From: Chersky-806 sp036502405 | GTDB taxonomy: Bacteria; Actinomycetota; Acidimicrobiia; IMCC26256; JAENVU01 | NCBI GenBank assembly: GCA_036502405.1 | Contig: DASXYP010000076.1 | Span: 1-21,600 of the forward strand | DNA length: 21,600 bases | Direction: 5' to 3' | Part shown: positions 15,703-21,600 of the stretch, one piece after another | Layout of the letters: every line of letters starts with the position of its first letter | Numbering within the stretch: the stretch's first letter is position 1 | The notes under the pieces: model-generated | Told to the model about the DNA's origin: nothing | Seen by the model: the letters and a program-made list of their open reading frames with translations, nothing else | The model's database searches: none | Position numbers and translations under genes: made by a program

Positions 15703-16053
15703 TCAGACCGCGCGGACGACGCCGGGATCGGCCGAGCAGTCGACCTCGACCTCGGTGCCGTCGGTAGGGACGCCGTCGGTGAACGCGGTCGCCATGATGC
15801 ACGGCACCTGGTACTCCCGGCTCACGATCCCGATGTGGCTCGCGGGCGTCCCCGAGAGGCAGACGACCGCGGTGAGCTCGTCGAAGATCGGCGCGAGGAA
15901 GGTGGCGCCCGCGTCCTGGACGCCCGCCACCACCCCGTCGGCCGACGAGTCCATCAGCTCGAGCACGTCGTCGGGGGTGTGGAGCATGCGCCACGAGCCG
16001 CGCACCGCGGCCGCATCGAGCGCCTTCGTGCCGGTTCCGAGCGTGGCTCCCAT
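15703..16053 (-). CDS. Stand-alone PEP-utilising enzyme mobile (phosphohistidine swivel) domain
   Basis: 116 aa from ATG 16053; longer upstream starts overlap the divergent gene's promoter and give an Arg-rich tail that looks untranslated. The core from ~40 reads GVVAG, then FDELTAVVCLSGTPASHIGIVSREYQVPCIM (57-87). The TPASH motif with H73 and the RExxVP sequence match the swivel domain of PPDK, PEP synthase, enzyme I and rifampicin phosphotransferase, where the histidine is phosphorylated from PEP or ATP. Those enzymes have ATP-grasp and PEP-binding domains on the same chain or next door; neither is encoded in this window. It must work with a distant partner or has another role. Head of the operon with the 374-aa and 146-aa genes. 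Confidence 0.82.
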   Translation of the reverse strand: MGATLGTGTKALDAAAVRGSWRMLHTPDDVLELMDSSADGVVAGVQDAGATFLAPIFDELTAVVCLSGTPASHIGIVSREYQVPCIMATAFTDGVPTDGTEVEVDCSADPGVVRAV

Positions 16054-16064
16054 GACGCTGCGGG

Positions 16065-16070
16065 ACCCTA
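16065..16070 (-). promoter_or_regulatory. -10 box TAGGGT for the phosphohistidine-domain operon
   Basis: On the minus strand TAGGGT stands 11 nt before the ATG at 16053. The 56-bp space to the divergent gene is therefore a shared control region. On the plus strand GAGGCT (16096-16101), 8 nt before GTG 16110, is a weaker -10 candidate for the divergent gene. Confidence 0.4.
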
Positions 16071-16109
16071 CCGCCAACCCGGCGACCCGGCGTGCGAGGC
16101 TCTCCGACC

Positions 16110-16685
16110 GTGAGCCAGACGCCGACCGAAGCCGACCGCGTGCTGCACGAGCTGCGGGTGCGCGGGACCGCACCGGACGAGGGCGCGGCCGCAGACCGGC
16201 TCGTCGACGCGGGCTACGCGATCCGGCGCCGGTCGGTGCTGATGCTCACGCCCGCGGGTCGTGCCGAGGCCGATCACCGCTTCTGCCTCGCGGGGACATC
16301 CCTCGAGGAGGCACTGCAGACGACGTACGCGCGGTTCGGGCCGTTGAACCGCCGGCTGATCCAGATCTGCAACGACTGGCAGGTGCGCGCCGGGGGTGTC
16401 CCCAACGACCACAGCGATCCGAGCTACGACTGGGGGGTGATCGACCGCCTGGTGGCCCACGACGAGCAAGCTGGGCCGGTGGTGCGCAGCCTGGGGCGCA
16501 AGGTTGACCGATTCGCGCAGTATCGTGAGCGCTTGCGCACCGCCCGCCGAAAGGTCGAAGCGGACGAGCACGACTGGCTGCTCTCCCCCCGCATCGACTC
16601 GTACCACACGGTCTGGATGCAGCTGCACGAGGACCTGCTGCTCGGGCTGGGCGTCGCACGAGCCGATGAACGAACCGATGATTGA
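16110..16685 (+). CDS. Winged-helix-like protein, divergent from the phosphohistidine-domain operon
   Basis: 191 aa from GTG 16110. Residues 1-57 look like a small winged helix: a short helix, ADRLVDAGYAIRRRSVLMLTPAGRAEAD (28-55) with the LTPAGR turn common in MarR/PadR-type wings. The remainder is helical and very distinctive: RFGPLNRRLIQICNDWQVR (75-93), NDHSDPSYDWGVIDRL (99-114), RFAQYRERL (134-142), and SYHTVWMQLHEDLLLGLG (164-181). These Trp/His/Asp-rich motifs look conserved, but I cannot name the family. As the divergent neighbour of the PEP-swivel gene it is a candidate regulator or a third component of that system. Its end overlaps the hydrolase gene if that starts at 16678. Confidence 0.75.
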   Translation: MSQTPTEADRVLHELRVRGTAPDEGAAADRLVDAGYAIRRRSVLMLTPAGRAEADHRFCLAGTSLEEALQTTYARFGPLNRRLIQICNDWQVRAGGVPNDHSDPSYDWGVIDRLVAHDEQAGPVVRSLGRKVDRFAQYRERLRTARRKVEADEHDWLLSPRIDSYHTVWMQLHEDLLLGLGVARADERTDD

Positions 16686-17607
16686 CGACGGGCGAATGAG
16701 CCGGGACGGCACCGAGCCGTCCTCGCGCGAGCGCTGGGTCGACGTCGAGGGCCTGTGGGTGCACACCGCCGACTGGGAGCCCGCCTCGGCACGTGCCGAT
16801 GCGCCGCCGGTGCTGCTGGTGCACGGGCTCGGCGGCAACACGGTGAACTGGGAGCTGGTCGGCCAACCGCTCGCCGACGCGCTCGGGGTCGTCGTCACCG
16901 CCGTCGACCTTCCCGGCTTCGGCCGCACCCGGTCCGACACGCGGGCGCCGGTGTTCCCGCTCTACCTCGAGCTGCTGACCGAGCTCCTCGGCGGCCGCGA
17001 GCCGGCGCTGGTGATCGGCAACTCGATGGGCGGCTCGCTCGGCGTCGCGCTCGCCGGGAACCATCCCGACCTCGTCACCGGGCTCGTGCTCGTGAACCCC
17101 GCGCTCCCCCGCCCGCGCGGCAACCTCGAGCAGCTGTCGCGCACCGCGAAGTTCGCCGCGCTGACGTTGCCGCGCGCCGCGACGCCGATCGTGCGCGCGC
17201 GTGCCCGAGCGCTCGGGCACCAGGGTCTGGTCGACGCGACGCTGTCGCTCGCGATGGCCCACCCCGAGCAGCTGGACCCGGCGGTGCGATCGCGGCTGAT
17301 CTCGCTGTCGGCCGAGCGCCACGGCTTCCCCGACACCGCGGCTTCGTACACGCTCGCCGGTGGTTCGCTGTTCCGGTATCTGATCGGCCCGATGACGCGC
17401 GACCTCGCGGCGATCAAGTGTCCGACGCTCATCATGCACGGCCGGCGCGACCGGCTGGTGCCGGTGGCGTGGGCGCGCGCGCAGGCCGCGAAGCGTCGCG
17501 ACTGGACGTTCGTGGAGCTCGACGGCTGCGGCCACGTCCCCCAGCTCGAGCAACCCGACCGCTTCGTCGGCACGGTGACGAGCTGGCTCAGCCGGGTGTC
17601 CGTGTAG
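16678..17607 (+). CDS. Alpha/beta-hydrolase fold protein
   Basis: 309 aa from ATG 16678, overlapping the upstream stop by 8 bp; ATG 16696 (10-bp gap, weak GGGCG ahead) is an equal alternative. VLLVHGLGG (45-53) forms the oxyanion turn. Nucleophile elbow GNSMGG with S116, acid D258 in HGRRDRLVP, and histidine H286 in GCGHVPQLEQPDRF: a complete catalytic triad. The cap is helical (145-235). Likely an esterase, lipase or C-C hydrolase acting on small acyl substrates; the specific substrate cannot be read from the sequence. Cotranscribed with the VOC gene 2 nt downstream. Confidence 0.9.
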   Translation: MIDDGRMSRDGTEPSSRERWVDVEGLWVHTADWEPASARADAPPVLLVHGLGGNTVNWELVGQPLADALGVVVTAVDLPGFGRTRSDTRAPVFPLYLELLTELLGGREPALVIGNSMGGSLGVALAGNHPDLVTGLVLVNPALPRPRGNLEQLSRTAKFAALTLPRAATPIVRARARALGHQGLVDATLSLAMAHPEQLDPAVRSRLISLSAERHGFPDTAASYTLAGGSLFRYLIGPMTRDLAAIKCPTLIMHGRRDRLVPVAWARAQAAKRRDWTFVELDGCGHVPQLEQPDRFVGTVTSWLSRVSV

Positions 17608-17609
17608 CC

Positions 17610-18014
17610 GTGGTCGACTACCTGCTCGAGGTGATCGAGGTCCCGGTCTCGGACTTCGACCGCGCCCGGGACTTCTACGTCGGTGCCGGCTTCCACCTCG
17701 ACGTCGACCTCGTCGTGGGCGAGGACTTCCGCGTCGTCCAGCTGACCCCACCCGGCTCCGCGTGCTCGATCACCCTCAAGCGCAACGACGCGCCCGGGAG
17801 CCTGCAAGGCCTCTACCTGATCGTGACGGACGCCGCAGCCGCGCACGCCGACCTGTCGTCGCGCGGCGTGCCGGTCAGCGAGCCGTTCCACTTCGGCCCG
17901 TCCGGCCAGGAGCCCGGCCCCGACCCCGACCACGGCGACTTCGAGACCTACCTCTCGTTCTCCGACCCCGACGGCAACGGCTGGCTCGTCCAGGAGGTCC
18001 CCAGCCGCGCCTGA
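17610..18014 (+). CDS. VOC-superfamily (glyoxalase/bleomycin-resistance-like) protein
   Basis: 134 aa. The GTG start is 2 nt after the hydrolase stop. A single VOC unit: VIEVPVSDFDRARDFYVGAGF (8-28) is the classic first beta-alpha-beta, and FSDPDGNGWLVQEV (~117-130) is the C-terminal metal/substrate strand with the usual DPDGN turn. Metal-binding candidates include the final Glu. Could be a dioxygenase-, lyase- or binding-type VOC protein. Its TGA is part of the long hairpin that follows. Confidence 0.88.
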   Translation: MVDYLLEVIEVPVSDFDRARDFYVGAGFHLDVDLVVGEDFRVVQLTPPGSACSITLKRNDAPGSLQGLYLIVTDAAAAHADLSSRGVPVSEPFHFGPSGQEPGPDPDHGDFETYLSFSDPDGNGWLVQEVPSRA

Positions 18015-18083
18015 CCCTGTCCTTCTCGGCACGCTGAACCGTGTCAGGGACGGCCGAGCGTGCCGAGAACGGACGAGGGGTCA
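18012..18083. terminator. Long bidirectional hairpin with both stop codons at its base
   Basis: Core arms TTCTCGGCACGCT (18023-18035) and AGCGTGCCGAGAA (18057-18069) pair over 13 bp with a 21-nt loop. Outward, GTCC (18019-18022) pairs with GGAC (18071-18074) after one bulge, and TGACCC (18012-18017) pairs with GGGTCA (18078-18083). The base of the stem is thus the TGA stop of the VOC gene and the TGA stop of the minus-strand sigma gene. No T-tract, but stem length and position make a two-way terminator likely. Confidence 0.75.
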
Positions 18084-19349
18084 GGTCATCTCGGCGAGGC
18101 GGCGTTGGAGGTAGCGGCGCTCGGCGTCGCCGGTCGTGAGCGCGAGCGCGGCGCGGTACGCGATCGCGGCCTCCTCGTGCCGGTCGAGACGGCGCAGCAG
18201 ATCGGCCCGCGTCGCGGGGAGCAGGTGGTAGCCGTCGAGCGCGCCGCCGGCCTCGATCTCGTCGACCAGCCGCAGCCCGGCCTCCGGGCCGTCGGCCATC
18301 GCCACCGCGACGGCGCGGTTGAGCTCCACCACCGCCGACGGGTTCATCCGTGCCAGCGCGCCGTAGAGCGCCGCGATGTCGACCCAGTCGGTCTCGTCGG
18401 CCGTCGCCGCGGTCGCGTGGCACGCGGCGATCGCGGCCTGCACCTGGTACGGCCCGGGCTGTTCCCGCCGGAGCGCGGCATCGAGTCGCTCCACGCCCTC
18501 GCCGATCTCGTCGAGATCCCAGCGCGTCCGGTCCTGGTCCTCGAGCGGGATGAGGTCACCGGCGTCGTCGACCCGTCCCTCGCGCCGCGCGTCGTGCAGC
18601 AGCATCAGCGCGAGGAGACCGAGCGCCTCCGGCTCGTCGGGCATGAGCTCGGTCAACGTGCGGGTGAGCCGGATCGCCTCGACGCAGAGGTCCCGGCGGA
18701 CGAGGTCCGCGCCCGACGTCGCCGCGTAGCCCTCGTTGAACAGCAGGTAGAGGACGGCGAGCACCGCGGTCGTGCGCTCCGGCAGCAGGTGCGCGGGCGG
18801 CACGCGGTACGGGATGCCCGCGTTGCGGATCTTGCGCTTGGCCCGCACGATCCGTTGCGCCATCGTCGGCTCGGGCACGAGGAACGCATGGGCGATCTCC
18901 GGCGTCGTGAGCCCCGCGAGGGTGCGCAGGGTGAGCGCGACGCGCGCCTCGAGCCCGAGCGCGGGGTGGCAGCACGTGAACATGAGCCGGAGGCGGTCGT
19001 CCTCGACCCCGCTGCCGTCGACGTCGATCACCTCCCGCCCCTCCCCGTCGTCGTCCCCATCGTCGGGCGTCATCACCGCGACCTCGCGGAGCTTCGCCGC
19101 ACCGACCTTGGCCCGGCGGAGCCGGTCGACGGCCCGGTTGCGCGCGATCGTCGTGAGCCACGCACCGGGGTTGCGCGGGACGCCGTCACGCGGCCACGTC
19201 TCGAGCGCGCGGGCGAAGGCGTCCTGCGCGCACTCCTCGGCCAGGTCCCAGTCGCCGGTCACGCGGATCAGCGTGGCGACGACGCGCCCCCACTCGTCGC
19301 GGAACGCGGTCGCCAGCGCCGCCTCGACCGCGGGCGCTACATCTCCCAG
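18081..19349 (-). CDS. ECF42-type RNA polymerase sigma factor with C-terminal extension
   Basis: About 420 aa, twice the size of an ordinary ECF sigma, as expected for ECF42. Region 2 runs from FRDEWGRVVATLIRVTGDWDLAEECAQDAF to PGAWLTTIARNRAVDRLRR; region 4 is LRLMFTCCHPALGLEARVAL followed by LTTPEIAHAFLVPEPTMAQRIVRAKRKI. The ~200-residue helical, TPR-like extension (LYLLFNEGY onward) is the ECF42 hallmark and replaces an anti-sigma factor. The gene is coupled to the DGPF gene. Start is problematic: no ATG, GTG or TTG occurs in frame from within the DGPF gene to GTG 19262, which lies inside region 2. I give CTG 19349 (GAGG 5 nt ahead) as provisional start; GTA 19340 is another option. Confidence 0.85.
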   Translation of the reverse strand: MGDVAPAVEAALATAFRDEWGRVVATLIRVTGDWDLAEECAQDAFARALETWPRDGVPRNPGAWLTTIARNRAVDRLRRAKVGAAKLREVAVMTPDDGDDDGEGREVIDVDGSGVEDDRLRLMFTCCHPALGLEARVALTLRTLAGLTTPEIAHAFLVPEPTMAQRIVRAKRKIRNAGIPYRVPPAHLLPERTTAVLAVLYLLFNEGYAATSGADLVRRDLCVEAIRLTRTLTELMPDEPEALGLLALMLLHDARREGRVDDAGDLIPLEDQDRTRWDLDEIGEGVERLDAALRREQPGPYQVQAAIAACHATAATADETDWVDIAALYGALARMNPSAVVELNRAVAVAMADGPEAGLRLVDEIEAGGALDGYHLLPATRADLLRRLDRHEEAAIAYRAALALTTGDAERRYLQRRLAEMT

Positions 19350-19681
19350 ACCGGCCTCACTTCGATCGAGCCGCCGTCCTGGGCGGTCGGGATCTTCGCC
19401 GCGATGGCGATGGCCTCGTCCAGATCCTTGGCCTCGACCAGGTAGAAGCCGGCCATCTGCTCCTTGGTCTCCGCGAACGGGCCGTCGGAGGCGAGGACCT
19501 CGCCGTTCTGGACCCGGACGGTCGTGGCGTCGGTCGTCGGGTACAGCCGCTCCCCGGCGAGGATGGCGCTGCCGGCCTGCTCCTGGAACTCGAAGTACCG
19601 GGCCATCCGGGCCTGGCCCTCCTCGGGGCTCATCGCGGCCTGAGCCGCCTCGTCCATGCAGATCAACAGGGCGTAGCGCAT
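19337..19681 (-). CDS. YCII-related DGPF-domain protein, partner of ECF42
   Basis: 114 aa from ATG 19681, with Shine-Dalgarno GAGGAG 6 nt upstream. A longer frame from 19756 would start upstream of the promoter and is rejected. Starts MRYALLICMDEAAQ and carries SDGPFAETKEQMAGFYLVEA (65-84), the DGPF signature (66-69). DGPF proteins are small ferredoxin-like-fold proteins genetically linked to ECF42 sigma factors and often under their control; their biochemical role is unsettled. Its TAG stop lies within the start region of the sigma gene, so the two are one transcript. Confidence 0.9.
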   Translation of the reverse strand: MRYALLICMDEAAQAAMSPEEGQARMARYFEFQEQAGSAILAGERLYPTTDATTVRVQNGEVLASDGPFAETKEQMAGFYLVEAKDLDEAIAIAAKIPTAQDGGSIEVRPVWEM

Positions 19682-19719
19682 CGCGTGCTCCTCGGCTCGG
19701 GGTCGGTGCTCGCCGGAAC

Positions 19720-19745
19720 GACGAACAGGATCCACCAGATCGACA
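19720..19745 (-). promoter_or_regulatory. ECF42-type promoter TGTCGA-N16-CGTC
   Basis: Minus strand: TGTCGA (19745-19740), 16-bp spacer, CGTC (19723-19720), then ~38 bp to the DGPF ATG. From memory, the ECF42 consensus is TGTCGA at -35 and CG(A/T)C at -10, which this fits exactly. It indicates autoregulation of the DGPF/sigma operon. A second TGTCGA (19775-19770) lies 30 bp further upstream but has no matching -10. Confidence 0.75.
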
Positions 19746-19858
19746 GGTTGCCCCAACTCGGCTCACCCATCGACACAGAGAGTGGAGTCCTTCCGGACGG
19801 CCGGGTCGGCGAACGCGCCCAACCCGCCGAGACGGTGACCTTCTTCCGCTGAGCGCGG
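19746..19858 (-). other. Gap between permease stop and ECF42 promoter
   Basis: No gene seen. Holds the extra TGTCGA at 19775-19770 and a 6-bp hairpin TCGGCG (19806-19811) / CGCCGA (19825-19830), which may terminate the permease transcript. Confidence 0.4.
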
Positions 19859-21600
19859 CTACTCGGCGGTGAGCGCCAGCGCGGGCGGCCGGCGCGCCGC
19901 GGCGCTCGACGGCCACAGGCCGACCAGGTTGACCAGCAGCAGGACCGCCGGGACGATCAGGAGCAGCGTCACCGTCGGGTAGTCGGGCGTGGCGGTGACG
20001 CCGATGCTCTCGGCCACCCGGCGCCACACCACGCTGCCGACGACGACGCCGAGCGGGATGCCGACGACGAGGCCGACCGCGGCGATCGTCGTCGCCTGCC
20101 ACGCCAGCGTCGCGCGGACCTGGCGCCGCTCGAACCCCAGCGCGCGCAGGACCGCGAGGTCGCGGCGACGCCGGCGGGTCGTCGTCGTGAGCGTGTGCGC
20201 GATCGCCACCAGCGCCAGGACCGCGACGAGCGCCGCGACGAGCGGAGGGACCCATCCGATGTTCCGGAGCCGATCGACCTCCGGCGGCCGGAGCGACCCG
20301 GAGACGCCCTCGTCGAAGACGAAATTGCTCTCGCCGGCCGGCGCCCGGAACTGCGGCATCGCGTTCACCCGGTGCAGCACGGTCGCGCGGTGCGCGCCGG
20401 GCGCGATGGTGCCGACGATGTAGCGCGTCGCATCGTTGTCGAGGAGCCGGTGCCCGCCGGCACCGGTGAACGCGGCACCGTCCGCGAGGGGCTGCGCATC
20501 GCCGAGCTGCATCTCGGGGAGGACGATGCGTCCGACGATCTGGTACGTCGCCGAGCCGGCGTTCCCGCTCGCCCTGACCGAGTCACCGATCTTCTTGCCC
20601 AGGGCGTCCAGGGTGGACGCGCCGAGCGCGACCTCGCGTGGCCCGCTCGGAGCCCGGCCCTCCACCACCTCCGGGCCGATGGACCCGCGCACCGGGGTGA
20701 AGCTCCACCCCATCGTCGGGTGCCCGTCGACCGCGACCTGCTCGTAGCAGACCGCGGAGACGGCGCGGATGCCGGGCTGGTGCGAGACGCCGAAGTCGTT
20801 CCCGGTGCACCGCACGGCGAAGGTGTCGTCCGGGGCCTTGAAGTCCCACGTGTACCCGTAGAGCTTCGGGGTCGCGTCGAGATGGGCCAGGCTCGCCCCG
20901 AACACGATCGCGGCGGTGAGGCCGATCACGCCGAAGACCGCGCCGAAGTAGGCCGACCGGACGGGCAGCGCACTCGGGCCCCGACCCGGCTCCAGCGCCA
21001 TCCGCACCCCGCTCGTCACCGGCGGGCGCAGCCCGGCTTCGGCCGCGCGGTCCGCGATCGTCCGGCGTCCGCCGCGGATCGCGGGCTCCTCGATGCGGAA
21101 CGGGTGGCGCGTCGCCCGCAGCGCGGCCACGGTCCCGACGAGGATGACGAATGCGATCACCGCGACGAGGCCGACACCCAGGACGAGGCCGTCGACCCGG
21201 AGGCCGGGAGATGGCTCGGCCCGCCGCGCGATGCCTACCGGGAACAATGGCGACATCGCGATCGCGAGCACGGCGGCGACGAGCGCGCCTCCGAACGCGA
21301 TCAGCAGCACTCTCCCGCCGACCGTGGCGACGCGCTCACGCCGGACGAGCCCGAGCGCGGCCAGGGTCTCCTGATCGTGCTCGGACTGCGCGACGTCGCG
21401 GGAGAGCACGATGGCGAGCGTCACCGCGCCCGCGGCGGCCGCGATCGCGGCGAAGGCCCACAGCGCGACCGTGAGGACGTTGACCGCGTCCGCTCCGCCG
21501 TGCGCCTCGGCCGCGACGTTCGTCACTCCGTCCAGCTGGGCCCCGAACGCGCGGCGGGCCGCCGCGGTGACCGCCGCGATGTCGGCCGCGCCGTTGCGGG
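19859..21600 (-). CDS. FtsX-type ABC transporter permease, 5' end outside the window
   Basis: At least 580 aa; the frame is open to the window edge, so the N-terminus is missing. A GTG at 21526 is internal, because in-frame residues upstream (ADIAAVTAAARRAFGAQLDG) continue the protein. Order: membrane helices (first shown ~ALWAFAAIAAAAGAVTLAIVL) with RRERV/LGLVR-type FtsX cytoplasmic loop, two further helices, a linker, one helix (GAVFGVIGLTAAIVFGASL), a ~230-residue extracytoplasmic MacB-like region with two cysteines (VRCTGN, AVCYEQ), then the second FtsX domain with three helices and RRRRRDLAVLRALGFERRQV. Such permeases work with an ATPase of the LolD/MacB class in lipoprotein, lipid or peptide export; the ATPase gene would lie to the right. 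Confidence 0.88.
   Translation of the reverse strand, partial: RNGAADIAAVTAAARRAFGAQLDGVTNVAAEAHGGADAVNVLTVALWAFAAIAAAAGAVTLAIVLSRDVAQSEHDQETLAALGLVRRERVATVGGRVLLIAFGGALVAAVLAIAMSPLFPVGIARRAEPSPGLRVDGLVLGVGLVAVIAFVILVGTVAALRATRHPFRIEEPAIRGGRRTIADRAAEAGLRPPVTSGVRMALEPGRGPSALPVRSAYFGAVFGVIGLTAAIVFGASLAHLDATPKLYGYTWDFKAPDDTFAVRCTGNDFGVSHQPGIRAVSAVCYEQVAVDGHPTMGWSFTPVRGSIGPEVVEGRAPSGPREVALGASTLDALGKKIGDSVRASGNAGSATYQIVGRIVLPEMQLGDAQPLADGAAFTGAGGHRLLDNDATRYIVGTIAPGAHRATVLHRVNAMPQFRAPAGESNFVFDEGVSGSLRPPEVDRLRNIGWVPPLVAALVAVLALVAIAHTLTTTTRRRRRDLAVLRALGFERRQVRATLAWQATTIAAVGLVVGIPLGVVVGSVVWRRVAESIGVTATPDYPTVTLLLIVPAVLLLVNLVGLWPSSAAARRPPALALTAE

Noticed and set aside
16054..16173. N-terminal extension of the PEP-swivel protein
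   Set aside because: Arg/Ser/Ala-rich, overlaps the divergent gene's start, and precedes the TAGGGT box.
19682..19756. N-terminal extension of the DGPF protein
   Set aside because: Runs over the ECF42 promoter and past a strong Shine-Dalgarno site at the internal ATG 19681, where the family N-terminus begins.

Overview
The window is very GC-rich, densely packed bacterial DNA, with frequent GTG and TTG starts, 4-bp stop/start overlaps, few Shine-Dalgarno sites and TANNNT -10 boxes set 6-9 nt before start codons (leaderless transcription). Together with a FadD-type acyl-CoA synthetase, an ECF42 sigma factor with a DGPF partner, tandem MarR genes and an AGPS-like flavoprotein beside glpD, this points to an actinomycete, perhaps the Acidimicrobiia. 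The phylum is fairly safe; the class is a guess. I see no phage, IS, CRISPR, tRNA or rRNA.

Layout. 1-475: two arrays of ~60-bp GC-rich hairpin repeats, the first cut by the window edge. 476-3616: acyl-CoA synthetase followed by a NYN-nuclease/S1 protein with a histone-H1-like Lys/Ala/Pro tail. 3660-4007: one-domain rhodanese. 4008-4264: a longer leader with an operator-like palindrome, foldable RNA and a possible 15-residue leader peptide, leading into a secreted PKD-domain protein (4265-5131). 5180-9880: glycerol 3-phosphate operon of glpD, an alkyl-DHAP-synthase-like flavoprotein (TTGA overlap), a 36-codon ORF with ATGA overlaps at both ends, and a GlpK-like kinase with two altered glycerol-site residues. 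9881-10134: a 61-bp repeat array and a large inverted repeat. 10135-11721: GT-C-type membrane protein. 11792-13081: cyclopropane/methyl fatty acid synthase.

13160-16053 (minus strand): a stand-alone PEP-utiliser phosphohistidine domain, a 374-residue protein and a 146-residue protein, neither recognised, in one tight operon; then two MarR-type regulators whose promoter carries a perfect 8-7-8 palindrome. Divergent from it (16110-18014, plus): a winged-helix-like protein, an alpha/beta hydrolase and a VOC protein. A long hairpin closes the convergent junction with both stop codons at its base. 18081-19681 (minus): ECF42 sigma factor and DGPF protein, with a recognisable ECF42 promoter upstream of the DGPF gene. 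19859 to the right edge: the C-terminal part of an FtsX-type ABC permease.

The strongest leads are the phosphohistidine-domain operon, the glpD/AGPS/kinase operon, the ECF42 gene with no canonical start codon where one is needed, and the ~60-bp repeat family. Folding, homology and promoter statements come from reading the sequence by eye and were not computed.
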